Shown one piece after another: positions 1 through 12,878 of a DNA stretch of 64,000 bases. The translations under genes and the position numbers were made by a program. The DNA lies in NCBI GenBank assembly GCA_014773175.1, contig VXCM01000791.1, positions 90,863 through 154,862 of the forward strand, in the 5' to 3' direction. The first letter of the stretch is position 1. Every line of letters starts with the position of its first letter. The DNA comes from Lucifuga dentata. Lineage: Eukaryota; Chordata; Actinopteri; Ophidiiformes; Bythitidae. The notes below the pieces were generated by a model. The model was not told the origin of the DNA, did no database searches, and worked only from the letters and a program-made list of their open reading frames with translations.

Positions 1-1151
1 TTAAGAAATAATTTTTAAAAACTTCTTAGGTCTTTGCCTTTGCACCATAATTTAGTGGTTTCTTCCTGCCGTGCCACTCCACTGTTCCAAGTTTATCCAA
101 AATCAGTTCATTAACTTTTTTGAGTGATCATGCAAACAAACAAACAAACAAACCAAAAGACATAAGAGAACCTCTTATGTGAAGGTAACAAAAATTGACT
201 CTTTGTTACTATGGGTCATTTACACGCACAGTTTGCAACAATGGTTCCCTTCTTAAAACTTAAATCTTTGATAATCATCTGACCAGAAAAACCTGCATCC
301 AGTGAGGATATTGTATAAGAAAAACACAGTCCTTAATAATTATTCATAAATAAACAATAATCAAACATGTCTTAGCCCATAGTCTTTCCTCCTGTGTTGT
401 AGCATTAAACCTGCAGGTTATAAAGGCTAATGGTAATGTACCTCAACATAAATGTGCACATCCAGATCTTTGGTTTTTAATTAAATTCTTAATTAAATTT
501 TTATTCTTAAAATAGGATTCAACATTACAAATATATTTAGTAATATAGTATGTTCTCAGTTTCTTCAGGTTTAAGCCAAACCTTGACACCCATCTTCCCT
601 GATACATAATTACACAATTTACTCTAAATGTTCTGATTATTACTCTGTAATCTGTTCTGGAACATAAATAAAAGATGTATCACAGAAATAGAAACATGTA
701 AACTCCTTAGATGTGTTTTCCAGCATGTATACGTGAACATACATCTTATCTCAGGCTGCTTCTAATGTTGCTTCCATGTTGTTAACATTCCTGTAGCTTG
801 TGTTACGTTTCATCCCTCACTTCATTTCTGCTCACGTCAGCTTTATTGGAGCACGAATGCCTGACTGATTTTTTTCAGCCGCACTTTTATTTGCTGCCTC
901 AGCTCGTTCAGGGCTAAAAGCTTCATGTGATGGATGATCTCAGATATTGTGTATTATCCTTGAGCTGCACTCATTTTTATGTATTATTTTATTTCATTTA
1001 TATGTCTGTCATCCTGACAGTACAATGACTCATGGGTAAAATAATTTTTTCCAATATGAGAACAGATATTCAACTCAGTCTCCTCTTTTTTCCTTTTTTC
1101 TTGTCTCCCTTGTCTCTATCCTTATCCATCTGTATTCTCCCGCATGCTCTC

Positions 1152-1155
<4 letters not shown>

Positions 1156-1198
<43 letters not shown>

Positions 1199-1310
1199 NN
1201 NNNNNNNNNNNNNNNNNNNNNNNNNNNNNNNNNNNNNNNNNNNNNNNNNNNNNNNNNNNNNNNNNNNNNNNNNNNNNNNNNNNNNNNNNNNNNNNNNNNN
1301 NNNNNNNNNN

Positions 1311-1362
<52 letters not shown>
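1156..1362. repeat. (CT)n-(CA)n microsatellite spanning an unsequenced gap
   Basis: (CT)n, then N from 1199 to 1310, then (TC)n and (AC)n. Open frames through it are artefacts of the dinucleotide repeat. Confidence 0.9.
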
Positions 1363-1364
<2 letters not shown>

Positions 1365-2248
1365 CCCCAAACCATTAAATCAACATTATGAGTATGTTAT
1401 AAATTATTGCTGTGATTTAATTAGCTGGTCTACCAGGGGAATTTATGCTCATCTAAGGGGTTTAGTTTAGTCCTGAAGCCTTGACTTAATTAAAAAATCC
1501 ATATGGTTCTGAGCCAGAGTCACATACAACATTCTGATACACACCTGCAGGTTTTTTTTTTTTTCATCACCAGGCACATTAAATTATTTAACACTTCACT
1601 GGAGCCGCATGGTTCTGAATCTGTCTGCTACAGCTCACTGCCCATCAGCAACACAGCCTTCTGTAACGACATCTTTGTAGACTTTGAAGATGGACAGGAA
1701 CTATGAAGAAAGGAAGTATGAAGAAGAAGAAGAAGAAGAACAACAACAACAACAACAACAACAAACAAGCAGAAGAGGCTTTTGCCTCTTCCAGCACATT
1801 TTGTGATTTTATGATGTTTTTAATATGCTTTGTTATGTTTTAACTGTGTTAAATAAAAATCAAATCAAATCAAATCAAGAAGAAGAAGAAGAAGGCCTCT
1901 GGATAGAACTGAACTGGAAATGTTGCATGGTTAGGGCATTTTTACACCTACATTTGGTCTGGTTCAATCTAACTGATTTGAACTTTGACCCCTTTAGGAT
2001 AGTTCATTTGGGCATTTGCAGGCTTGAACTGCAGCAAGTCGTTTTTAAGAAGGCGGTCTTGATCCAGTTCTGAATGAACTCTGGAGCGGTTTGTGGTCTG
2101 AACACGATCTGCACCAGCTCTGAACCAACAACAGAGCAATTTATTGATCTATTGATTGATCCAGAACCAGGGAAGGTTAGTTGTGCTGGTTAACTTTAAG
2201 TCAACTATAACTTTGATTAGCAAATGCAATGGATGCTTTGAAAAGGTC

Positions 2249-2505
2249 TTAAAGGACCAGACCATACCGGCGGTTTTACATGTTTGAGCTGCCCAATTAA
2301 CACACACATTACAATACTGCCAACCATTTTTTTCAAAACATAATATTGGACTGGTAAATTTGAATCCACCCCCCACCCCCACCTCCACCACATTGGTGGG
2401 GCAGCCATTGGTTTCAGTTCATTTGAGTATAAAAATCACCTTGTGGAGACTTGAAATATGTTTGAGATAGGTAATCCATCACAGTGAACCACAGTCTGTT
2501 ATTAT
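2249..2505. mobile_element. TTAA element family, truncated copy A
   Basis: Left edge TTAAAGGACCAGACCATACC, with a small duplication of GACCA, then the TTTTACATGTTTGAGC block and CATTGGTTTCAGTTCATTTG. Family similarity is lost after about 2.5 kb and no right end is found. Confidence 0.6.
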
Positions 2506-3254
2506 TTTTTGTCATGGTGGTAAAAGAGGCTTACAGTCGACGGAGAACGGGATTAGTGGTAGCTACAGTTTATTTAGCAATATAGGAAGGTAAAGGAGAT
2601 GGAACGTTTGCCCTCTAAATCAGAGCAGGAAAGAACACGGAGAATTGTTTCTGTTTAAATGACAAATATGGAGTTAAGATGTGTTGTTACAAAATGAGGA
2701 AGTTCTTGATGAAGCAAACTCTGCCCGCTGGCTGACACAACCAGCCCCTAGATATTTGGACCGATTATGGTCAGGGGAAGGCATAAGAAGTAGAAAACAC
2801 ACAAGACAAAGCTTCCCTTGGGGGCCCTGCACAGAGAGTCTGAATCACACATGTTGAGCCTTTCAAGACATCTTTTTGCCCTGAAACTTCTACTTTGTAT
2901 GAAGTATACTGGGGCCTGAAGGCTAAATTTACAGGTCTTGACACCCAATTCCAATTCCTTTTATTTTTTTTTTTTTTTTTTTTNTTTTTTTTTTTTTTTT
3001 TTATTTTTTTTTATTTATTTATTTATTTATTTTTGCCTATTTCTATTTTTTTGAAAACCTCTTTGCATCTTCTTTTGAAGTGGCCCATATCTTATACTTA
3101 TGCTTACACAGCTTAGGCCTGAAACAACCTGCATATGCAAATGAGGGTTTAGTTTCTGAGATGGAGGTGAACAAAATGCTACAATGGATGAATGAGACAC
3201 AATATGTACAAGCTGTTGCTTTCTGAAGCACTTTTAAAGAGCTGTAATGAATTT

Positions 3255-3330
3255 TAAGGTGGAGGAGAAACATTTTAATTACATTTTAATTTTAAGGTGG
3301 AGGAGGACATTTTAAGGTGGAGGAGAAAGA
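3255..3330. repeat. Local threefold repeat of TTTTAAGGTGGAGGAG
   Basis: The motif recurs three times with short spacers (ATTACATTTTAAT and ACA). Non-coding; small and local. Confidence 0.5.
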
Positions 3331-3527
3331 TGCATGTGGCATTCATGTCTGAGTAAAGTAGAAGAGTGTCACATTTTATGTTGTGCGGGTCAGAACGGTA
3401 AAGAAATTCTGATCTGTGTTTAGATGACAGTCACATATATAACAGATTTATTTCCATATATGAATGTGCCAGAAAATCTATATGAGACTATGATTCTATA
3501 TTTCTTTTTTTATGGTTTATATGTAAA

Positions 3528-3885
3528 CAGTGGCTTAGCACTGTTGCCTCACAGCAAGAAGGTCCTGGGTTTGAATCTGACTCGGTCCTTTCTGTGTGGA
3601 GTTTGTGTGTTCTCCCCGTGTCTGCATGGGTTTCTTCTGGATGCTCTGATTTCCTCCCACCTCTAAAAACATGCAGGTTAGGTGAATTGGAAACTCTAAA
3701 TTGAAATCGTAGGTATGAATGAGTCTGTCTGTCTGTCTGTCTGTGTGTGTCAGCTCTGTGATAGGCTGATAGGCTGGCAACCTGTCCAGGATGTACCCAG
3801 CCTCTCACCTAATGACTGCCAGGATAGGCTCCAGTCCCCTGAAACCCCAAGTAGGATAAGCAGGTATGGATAATAGAATGGATGC
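3528..3885 (+). mobile_element. tRNA-derived SINE of the widespread teleost type
   Basis: Has a tRNA-like head with an A-box-like GTGGCTTAGCACTGTTG and B box GGTTTGAATCT. The familiar fish SINE body follows (TTCTCCCCGTGTCTGCATGG, GATAGGCTGGCAACCTGTCC, GGATAGGCTCCAG), ending in a GGATAAGCAGGTATGGATAA tail. An internal (GTCT)n is present. Confidence 0.75.
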
Positions 3886-5147
3886 TTACATGTTCTCAAC
3901 GCATATCTGATTTGTGCCACATGTATGTAAAAAGTGGAATTAGGTCATTTATACCTGGCTGTGTAAATGCAGCATAAGATTCACTACATTTAAATTTCAG
4001 ACTTATCAGCATTTAATTGCATTTAAGTCTCAAATCTGTGCCTTCTACTTTGTCCACATGAAGTTTGGATTTTTTCTCCACTTTAAACTGTGTCTGTCTT
4101 CTCTCTGTTATTTCTGTGTGTGTTTTATGCCCCGTGTGTCCCTGACATTGCTCAGAAGCTGCTGGGGTCATTCATGTAACTCAGTGATGTGTGCAGTCTT
4201 GGGGAGATATTCCAAGTCCCCTTTGGGAGGCGTTGACCCTTACACTAAAGTCCCTGGACAGTCCCTCAAGTTCAGCAAGAACCTCTCAGTGTCACAAGAC
4301 TGACATTGACCTAGAAATATGCATTTAAAGATGGAATGTTACTGAGAATTTTCTTTTTTTTTTTTTTTTTTTTTTTTNTTTTTTTTTTTTTAAGTGAAAA
4401 ATTCAAAACAACAATGTGTCAGGCTTCATCCTGGAAGATTCAACTATTTCCATTTTCCATCCCTGCAGATTTGACTTGACTTGACCAGATATGTTTTGGC
4501 CATTCCTGTTCACCCAACCAGTACAATGGAGCATTCTCATTTTTCATTTTTTTCATTTTTCATTTGTCAGTGGACAGGCAGCTTGGAAGGGTGGTATAGG
4601 AGGTCAAACTAGATGGATTGGTGTTGGGTGGCTGGTACGGAGGATCTTTCATATCCTGGGATAGTGGAGCAACATAGGATGAGAAAAATGACCAACAAGT
4701 TTGAGAAGAGGAGCAACAATACATGATTTTTTTTTTTTTTTTATGCACAATGATAATTACTGAATATTGGCTATTAGTGACTTCTAAAATAATCTATAAT
4801 AAATAATGTATCAGCCTTTGCAATGCATTTGGTCTAATCTTGGATTTCAGTGTCTTGTTTGTTGGAAAAGTTTCTGCTGAGTGCCGTTTTGATGAGGTCC
4901 AGACTCCTTAAAGCAGAAAGTAAAAGAAGAATCTTCCAAGCAAGCCATCAGTCAGTTTAATCACTTGTTATTCCCAGTGGAAACAGTTAAACCAGCTTCC
5001 TTTCTCATTCTGGCTGCAACTTAATGAGACACAGTGATTAGAAAAGCAATTTAAGTGGGATGGCAAGAAATCAGTCGCCGCAAGGCTGTGGCCCACAGCC
5101 ACAGCAGTCTGAATCCTCAAGCTGTAAGCACTACAGAAAGTAAATGG

Positions 5148-5148
<1 letters not shown>

Positions 5149-5202
<54 letters not shown>
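5149..5202. repeat. (CA)n microsatellite
   Basis: Uninterrupted CA dinucleotides for about 54 bases. Confidence 0.95.
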
Positions 5203-5206
<4 letters not shown>

Positions 5207-5630
5207 CTCCCAGGAACTTCTCTATTTACTCAAATAAATATGGTTTCCCCACATCCAAAACAAATTTTTATGTATAAGCAGGTGTGCACATTTTGTTTAA
5301 GTGTGTGTGCATGTCTATGTGTATGTGGGTGACTGTGTGTAGTCTCCTGAGTTCTTCCAGTCTCTGTCTCCCTCCTTCCTGCTTGCTGTCTCTTTCCACA
5401 GAGTCCCTGTGGGAGCTGCTTAGCCTCCCCTTTGCTCCCTTTCTTCTTTATTTACTCCTTCATCCTTCCCTTACTTCTCATTGATCACTCCACATGGGCA
5501 AGCTCTTCTCTCTGCCTCCTTCCATTCTCTATCCTCCTATTTCTCACCTCCCTGTGGGGCTACAGGCTCTCTAAAGAACTCCATCTCTTCTTTCCCATTT
5601 TATTCTGGTAACCAACAAAACTCACCAAGC

Positions 5631-5676
5631 TCTCCTCTCCTCTCCTCTCCTCTCCTCTCCTCTCCTCTCCTCTCTC
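5631..5676. repeat. (CTCTC)n-type pentanucleotide microsatellite
   Basis: Repeats of TCTCC/TCTCC within a long pyrimidine-rich stretch (about 5.35-5.7 kb) that has no supported gene. Confidence 0.85.
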
Positions 5677-7609
5677 CAACTTTATCTTACTCTATATTTC
5701 TTTATTTTTTTGTTACTACTTCAGCTGATCTCTGAGTCACCAACCTTTGTCCACACCTGCAGCTGTGGCACTGTCCAGCCTACACACACACACACTCACA
5801 CACACACTAATAATGTCTCACAAACACTGATGCACCATCATACTACTCGTCTTGCCTCTGTCTTGCTATTGCATGCATATCCTCACTTCAGTTATCACAT
5901 CATGTTATGAAGAGAAGCTAACAAGCCTGTGCACATTAAATAACCTACATAGAGCCAAGAGAACATTGCGTCACAGGCTGAAACTACAGGGAAGAGATGA
6001 GGACATGATTTCACAGATCTAACTTAAATTTAGCTGAGCTCCTTTTGAAACATTTGTTTAGGCAAAAGATTTGAGAACATCACGTTACGGTTCCAAAATC
6101 ACGTTTCTTTTTGTGTCTCTTCTGCTTTTGACTTGTGTTTCTGCAGGCTTCCTGCGGCATGCATCGCAAATACAACCGGCGTTGTCACTTGTCTGTCCTC
6201 ACAATTGCATCACCATGTCTTTCATGGCTCTTTGTGTGGGTGTTTGTGTGCATTAATGCCTGTTGTGTAATGAATGTACTTGCCGCAGGGTTTGTTAACT
6301 ACATCTGCCCTCTCTGAGCTCACATATAGGGAGTCCAAAGGGAGTGGGAGACAGGTTGAGCAGCAGCTATTACTCATACAGCCTTTTTCACAGCTGCAGT
6401 GAAGATCTAATATTGTGCTTGCTTGCCTACCCCCCCCCCCCCNTCCCACCCACCCACACACTCTCACGTACACTGCTTGTCTTCCTAGTGGGATTGCTCT
6501 TCTCGACAGCTGCAGTGGGGAATCTGCTGCATGTCTACCCGGTCCAGCTGAAGCCAAGGGCCAGATGGGCACAGCAAGAGTACTGTATAAAGCTGCAGGA
6601 CACACTCCTGAACACACAGCGGTATGCATGCAAAGCAGGTATGACATGAATGCACAAAAACATGTTCTGCCTTGTGCACAAAAACTGAAAATGAGAAATG
6701 AGATGCACCACAGTGCTATAATAGCCATCTAATTTAATGTTATGCACTGAAGCGGAACATGACCAGTAGATGTTCAAATTTGCTATTGAGAAATCTGAGT
6801 TTTTAAAGCAATTTCTGATTCAGTAGAGTAAGTAATCCAAAATTTATAAATACTGCATTGCACTGACATATTCATACACCCACTCACTCACTAAATTTTA
6901 GCAGAATCTCTTCAGGAAATGTTTAGGCGTATGCCACAACCCGCTGCTGTGCTTTTCCTTGTCCTCCATTCACTAAAATATGCACCTTACCTCTTTGTTG
7001 TGTGTTTTGAGTGTGTGTGTGTGTGGGAGTGCAGTAATGAGTGAAACTGCTTAAGGCCATTAAGTTGCTGTTTTACCTCAGTTTTAGTGATGGAGCATAT
7101 TAAAAAAGTCAGTGTGATGCAATGAATCTTCATTAGTAGCCTTCAGTCAAGGTCAAGCGAGGTTGTAGTTGTCTTGGAGCAGATTTTAACACAACAATGC
7201 CTGACTAATGTAGCAGCATGGTGGGTTTATTTTTATATGTTTTATATTTATATTAAGGAATGACTTTTTGGAACCAAGCTGAAAGGTGTACATGTTTGAT
7301 GAGCCTTTCAATTCAAGTTTATTTCATTCTTTGGTGGACTCGGGTAAAGATCTGGAGAGAAATGCAATATAATCAGGACTGAGGACAAAAATTTCAAGAC
7401 AGTTTGACCCAGATCTCTTGTGACTGAGACAATGCTATCATGTCACCTTCTCTTTATATTTCAGCTGTTGCTGCAGTAAACAAGCTCATGGTCATAGGAA
7501 GGAGAAGGAGCTCAGGTTGAAAAAAATTTGAAGTTGCACATTCAAAATTAACAAATATAAAGAAAAGAAGCAATGACAATGAAAACCTGCAATAGAAATT
7601 TGATCTGTT

Positions 7610-8225
7610 GACCTTTGCAGGAACATATCGGTGATCGTGCATGTTTGAGCCCAATATATACAATCCACATTCAAATTAATTACTGACAACCATTTCCCAA
7701 AATATACTACATTAGTGCTAAATTTTAGGAAATTTTTTTCCTACCTTCCAGCTTTCAATTGGTTTCAGTTCATTCCAGTACACTATAAAAATCAACCTGT
7801 AGAGACTTGAAACACACTTGAGATACATAATCCATGTGTATGTCTGTTAGTTTTTTTTTTGTCAAAGCAACTTTAGTTAATCGATCCATCAAGGAGCTGC
7901 ATGGAAGACAATGTATGTCTCTGCCAGAATATATAGTCCCAGGAGAAAAAGGCTTTTACTGAGAAGTTAAAATGACTGTCCCTTCTACAATCGTGCTTAA
8001 GTGTTAGCAGGTGAAACATTGAATTTTAAGGTGCATGTAGCACCTGAACATTTGATTTTGAAAGATTAGGGGATTTGAAAAAATAACAGGAAAACTAAAA
8101 TATGGTTNTGAACATTTGATTTTGAAAGATTAGGGGATTTGAAAAAATAACAGGAAAACTAAAATATGGTTTTACGTTTTGGAAATTGATTGTCAGTAAT
8201 GTACAATATCAGTTATACAGCCTAT
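7610..8225. mobile_element. TTAA element family, degraded copy B
   Basis: Carries the family's subterminal blocks (GCATGTTTGAGCCCAATA, GACAACCATTTCCCAAAA) and interior in the copy F orientation, but both termini are eroded. Includes a 63-bp duplication around an N at 8108, which is probably an assembly artefact. Confidence 0.65.
8045..8171. other. 63-bp direct duplication around one N: likely unmerged contig overlap
   Basis: 8045-8107 and 8109-8171 are identical, with a single N at 8108. This is expected when two overlapping contig ends are butted together with a placeholder N. Confidence 0.8.
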
Positions 8226-9677
8226 TAAATTGTGTTAGCTGTGCCTCAGTTTGCTTCCCTGGATATAATTGAGATTTTTCCTCGGTAACACATCACATCC
8301 TTACACCAGCGCAGTGAAAGCGAGGACAAGCAGTGCTTTCAGTGTGACTCATGTTGATTGGCTCCTGCACTGTCGGCAGATACTTTGCTGTCATGTTTTA
8401 TGTATAACATATTTATCAAAACTCCCAGTAAAACACTGAACCCACTGAAAATATTCAGTGAGAAACAACACTGGACCCCAGGGTTGATATCAGTGCTGCC
8501 CTCGGATATGAAGAATGAAGAGAGGCATAGTAATCATTACTGTGCTGTTGTATTGTAAAGCTGCAGCAAAGCTTTCAGCCAAATGACACAGTCCTCCACC
8601 TCACATCAAAGCCTTCGTCTTAAGCTTTCCAACGGGGAAATGGTTGAGGGGGAAATGACATTCACAAAGGTCAGTGCACTATAAGCTATTTCAGGGTTAA
8701 AGAACAAAACACAGTTGAAATGTTTTGGTTCTATAATCAACATTCATAAATTTGTCACTCTGGAGTTAAGATTCACATAATAGATTTGCAGTATTTATGA
8801 ATGCATGAGTAGCGAGACTGCAAAAACTAGCACAAGACAACTCCATTGTCTAATAGGATAGCAATACAGACTGCAAATAAGGTGAAACATGGCACAGCCT
8901 CCATTTTCACCTGGATATGACATTCCTGCTCTGCCTCAGGCTCAGATTCATGCTCTGTTAAAAAGCGGTACTAAAATATGAAAGATGTGTTAAGATGCCT
9001 AAAGGCAGACTGGAAGTCTTCCCCTCCTCATCTCCAGCTGAGCCCATTAAAGCTAAAATGGGACTCTTAGTACTTTATTCAAAAATGAATGGAGAAAGTA
9101 AACTGTCTGATATGCTATTTTTGAAATATATATCTCTTCATTTTTGCTTTGCAGCATCTAAATGAAAACTAGACTGATGTTAATGTCACTATTATGTTTC
9201 TTGTATGCATGCTTAGTTGTGAAAATAATGTCATATTACAGTATATATGACAAATTGTCATATAGGATGTACCATAAAATTTCAATGATAAACACTGCTG
9301 AGTGACTAAAAACACTGACTTATAAGTGTTTAACCAAATATTTTGTGTCCAGTAAAGGCATTTTAAGATAAAATACAAAACGAAATACTTAAAAACAGCT
9401 GTTCTACATGCTGTACAGTACATTGCTTTTCTGACCCCATTTTTAATGTGTTTTTTACACCACATTGCACAGAAGCATCTTGATGCAGCTACCATATGAT
9501 GGAGTTATGTGTGATATGTAATTTCCATAAATCTGACACCATGGTAAGCAAAAGGTTTTGTCTTCAGCATACCTCAAAATCAAATGTACAACCTTTTCTT
9601 TAGACTCACCGTGAAATGTATTGCCCTGTCTCCATCTACAGATTTATTATAATTTCAACCACCTGGTATGGCACATC

Positions 9678-9717
<40 letters not shown>
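9678..9717. repeat. (TC)n microsatellite
   Basis: Perfect TC repeat of about 40 bases in otherwise non-coding sequence. Confidence 0.9.
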
Positions 9718-9719
<2 letters not shown>

Positions 9720-10422
9720 AGTCTGACTCTTTGATTCTCACCGGCTTTATATATAGAGAAATCTGTTCACTGATGTCTGTCTATAGTCATTTTAGAAACG
9801 ATGAGAAATCAGTAACTGAATCAGGTCAGGCAGGTTGAAGAGAAGTGGATTAAAAAAAAACCCTGTAAGTTCCATCAGTCAATCCTAATATCACTCCTGG
9901 AATGTAGTAAACGTTTAAAACCACGTATTTTGTTGATTTAAATTAAGGTTAATTGATCATTTCCTACACGTGCCACATGTACACATATATCATATCAGAA
10001 GTTCTGTACACATGACCTTTTCTGTACACATGACCTTTGTTTGCATTAGCATCTTATAAGGAATATGTGACCATTTTCTGTTGGCTCTAAGTTTTAGTTT
10101 GCCCCAAGAATTAGAAAGATCTATCAAGACAAGAAAAATGCTTGCAAAAAAGCAAAATCAAGCAAGGGCTAAATTTAATAAATACATAATGAAATATACA
10201 TTATAGATACAGTACATTATAAAACAAATACAGAAAATATAAACAATATAAACCACTAAATTATGAAATAATTGTGAGGATGGATTTTTTTTTTTCAAAA
10301 TTTCCTTTCTTAAAAGCCTGTTTATTTGTTAATATTGTTTTTCACTGCATTTTAGTTTTATAATGACATGTTTAATGACATAAGCACTGTTCCATTGATA
10401 TATTTTTTGTGTTTAAGAATCA

Positions 10423-11320
10423 GTTACTGTATATACTAAAATATAAGCTGATCTCGTGTATAAGCTGATCCCCTGATTGTGACCTGCAAATTCAGATTTT
10501 TAAAGAAACCTGCCTAGAAGCCGACCCCCTGATGTTGTTCCTTCAATTTATTTGTTTAGCAAATTACCTGTTTTTTCTGAGAATTGTCATAGTATTCCTG
10601 TGATTTTCTGAAAATAATGCACTACTGGTACCGGTAAACAGCTGATTACCATAAGTGACATTAGCTAACATTGAGTTTTCTGGACTCCTCTTCCTTGTCT
10701 GAATCGCATTGATGAAGGTAAGGAAAGCTTTACAGATGAGCTATATTTATCAGAGCACTTATTTAGCTGTGTAATTATGGTGTTTTTTTTTTTTTTTTTT
10801 TNTTTTTTTTTTTTTTTGTTAAGAATCTCATCCATTACGTGTTTTCAGTAATTACCCTGTACCTGAGTCGGTGCAGGCCTATGTGCTGGACATTCCTCGA
10901 TACAGAGTTTTGGAATTCCCTCAGCCGATGTTGTTCCATCAATTCATTTATTTAGCAAATTACCTGTTTTTCTGGGTATTGTCGTAGTAATCCTGTGATT
11001 TTATGAAAATAATCCACGTACCGGTACCGGTAAACATGATATTTATTTCTGATTACCGTCACTGACGGATCACGGCTTACTAGCCTCCGCAAAACATGCT
11101 GAATAAGATTCATAAGAATAAGGTTTAGTCAGGAAATTCATCATCCTAAGGTATGATTTAAACTATTTTCCATGGGTAGTGGTATTGGGTAGTATTTCTA
11201 CCCCTGGAAATTTCCTTCTCTGAGATCAAATTTGAATTACTTGTGTATAAGCTGACCCCCTGATTTGCTTTGTGAAATTTGGTAATAAAAACGCGGCTTA
11301 TACTCGAGTATATAGTACTT
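10423..11320. mobile_element. DNA element with TATACTCGAGTATAAGC-type inverted ends, copy 1
   Basis: The left side reads GTATATACTAAAATATAAGC with GTATAAGCTGATCCCCTGAT. The right side reads GTATAAGCTGACCCCCTGAT, then CGCGGCTTATACTCGAGTAT, which is largely the inverse of the left end. A block of about 140 bases (10530-10670) recurs at 10925-11065, so the copy is internally duplicated. A poly(T) run with an N at 10802 lies between the two. No open frame. Superfamily not assigned. Confidence 0.55.
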
Positions 11321-11989
11321 AAGAATGTCCCTTTTATTGGCATTTCCATGACAGCTGATTAAAAAAAAAAAAANNNGGGGGGGGGGGGGGGGGTGTATTA
11401 GGAGCATAATATGCCCAAAGTTTTCCATTTCTTCAGTTATGATGTGATGATTCAATTTAGATGTGGCATGATTTTAAGTAATGGTAGAATAATTCAATGT
11501 ATGTATGTCAGCGCAACGCTCAACGCTTGTCATGTGAATCGGCCTACCACATCAATGTCAATGCAATGACTGTTAGATTAGCAGTCCAAGATGTCCCATC
11601 ATCTGGACAGTGGTTGTTTGCAAAATATTTCTTTCAAAATGTTTCTTTAAAAACTGGCATTATAAGACTTGTACTTACATTAATTCATATTTTTAAAAAA
11701 GAAAAGAAAACAACAGCTGTCTAAAAACAGTTAGCCTTTTAATATCTGGCCAGGGACAGCAGTTGAAAATTAGCCTTCTGGGCTAACTGTGGCTCATTTA
11801 CAGTTTTCTGTTTTTGCTGTTGGGCAATAAGCATTGTCTCTGTCAAGTAAAGTAATAAATTAAATTAAACAAAATAAGGACAAATGGGGTGTGTGAAGCT
11901 GAGTAACAATGTTTCGTAAATGCTGTGGTGAACCTGAACGCAGCACAACACGGGGGGGGNACACGCGCGCGCACACAAATGCTTACACA

Positions 11990-12409
11990 CTCGTGCACAT
12001 GCGGTCCAATAAGAAGAGAGCAGAGTCGGTCCGCGCTGCTTGCCGGTGCAGCCTCACAGCTTCACCGACAAATAGAGCTGACAGCCAGGGAGAGAGGAGC
12101 TCCTGCTGCCGCTACAGCACGAAGGAGAGCCGGGGGCTGCAGGAGGCTCTGGGAGGAGACGGATAATTCCACAGCAGTGCTGAGAGGAGAAGGAGGGAAG
12201 GGAAAGTGAGTGAATGTAATCCTGACCAGCTGCCGCCACCACCGCCGCTGCTGCTCCTGTGAGGAGGAGGAGGAGGAGGAGGAGGAAGGAGGAAGATCAT
12301 TGTCTCAGGAGACTCTAGGAGCAACATTATCCTGCACAGAGCAGCAGTGAAGAGGAGCACCTTCAGGCTTACAGATGTGGAAGCAGCAGCACTCAGGTTC
12401 TAGTCCTGG
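11990..12409 (+). promoter_or_regulatory. lingo3: GC/CpG-richer block: candidate promoter and 5' untranslated exon of lingo3
   Basis: This stretch is much richer in GC and CpG than its surroundings, purine-rich on the plus strand, and contains a GGA repeat. It has two good donors: GTGAGT after 12205 and GTAAGC after 12409. No convincing coding frame or TATA box is visible. LINGO genes have distant non-coding first exons, and the next plus-strand coding exon is lingo3 at 43.2 kb, so I infer that splicing runs from here to 43205 across about 30.8 kb. The transcription start is not defined. It could instead belong to an unrelated non-coding transcript. Confidence 0.45.
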
Positions 12410-12811
12410 GTAAGCCAACTTTACACACACACACACACACACACACAAACGACTTGACCTGCTCTCTGTCACTTTTCCCAGATGCTAAACTGTTATCGTA
12501 AACCAGTATCCATGGCTGTGACGTTTATCCTTGTTCCTTTTCTTTAATGCTTCCACAGCTTGGATCTGTCTCCCCATTTTGCTGTTAGGAAGGCAAACTA
12601 AAACCACTGACCTGATGAGTGTTTTAGTTTTCACCTCAGGTTGAAGTGTTGGATAGTGCATTTTGTCTTGCTTTATTCCATCAGTCCCTGCTGTGATGGT
12701 GCAGTCCTGCCTGATAGATTTGCACCACCTCAGATGGGCATCAGGTCTCGTTATCTGATCTTCTATTGTAATTGTTGAAATAGTGTAGCTGTGTCTCCCT
12801 GCAAGCACAGC

Positions 12812-12813
<2 letters not shown>

Positions 12814-12857
<44 letters not shown>

Positions 12858-12878
12858 NTGTGTGTGTGTGTGTGTGTC
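12814..12878. repeat. (TG)n microsatellite with an N
   Basis: TG repeat interrupted by one N, about 0.4 kb inside the proposed lingo3 intron. Confidence 0.9.

Larger units (their letters stand above)
1..11989. other. Intergenic region left of lingo3
   Basis: No supported gene. It contains the SINE at 3.5 kb, element copies A and B, microsatellites and the TATAAGC-type element at 10.4-11.3 kb. Two weak exon candidates are 4197-4303 (acceptor GTGTGCAG, short frame to TGA, AATAAA at 4798) and 6489-6638 (acceptor CTTCCTAG, open frame, donor GTATGA). Neither matches a family I know, so they are not called as genes. Confidence 0.5.

Noticed and set aside
1032..1470. Open frames through the (CT)n/(CA)n repeat and the N run
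   Set aside because: They are dinucleotide-repeat artefacts (Ser-Leu and Thr-His runs) joined across unsequenced bases.
6222..6728. 168-codon open frame on the minus strand
   Set aside because: It crosses a C run with an N and has no recognisable domain. The frame depends on an uncertain base count.
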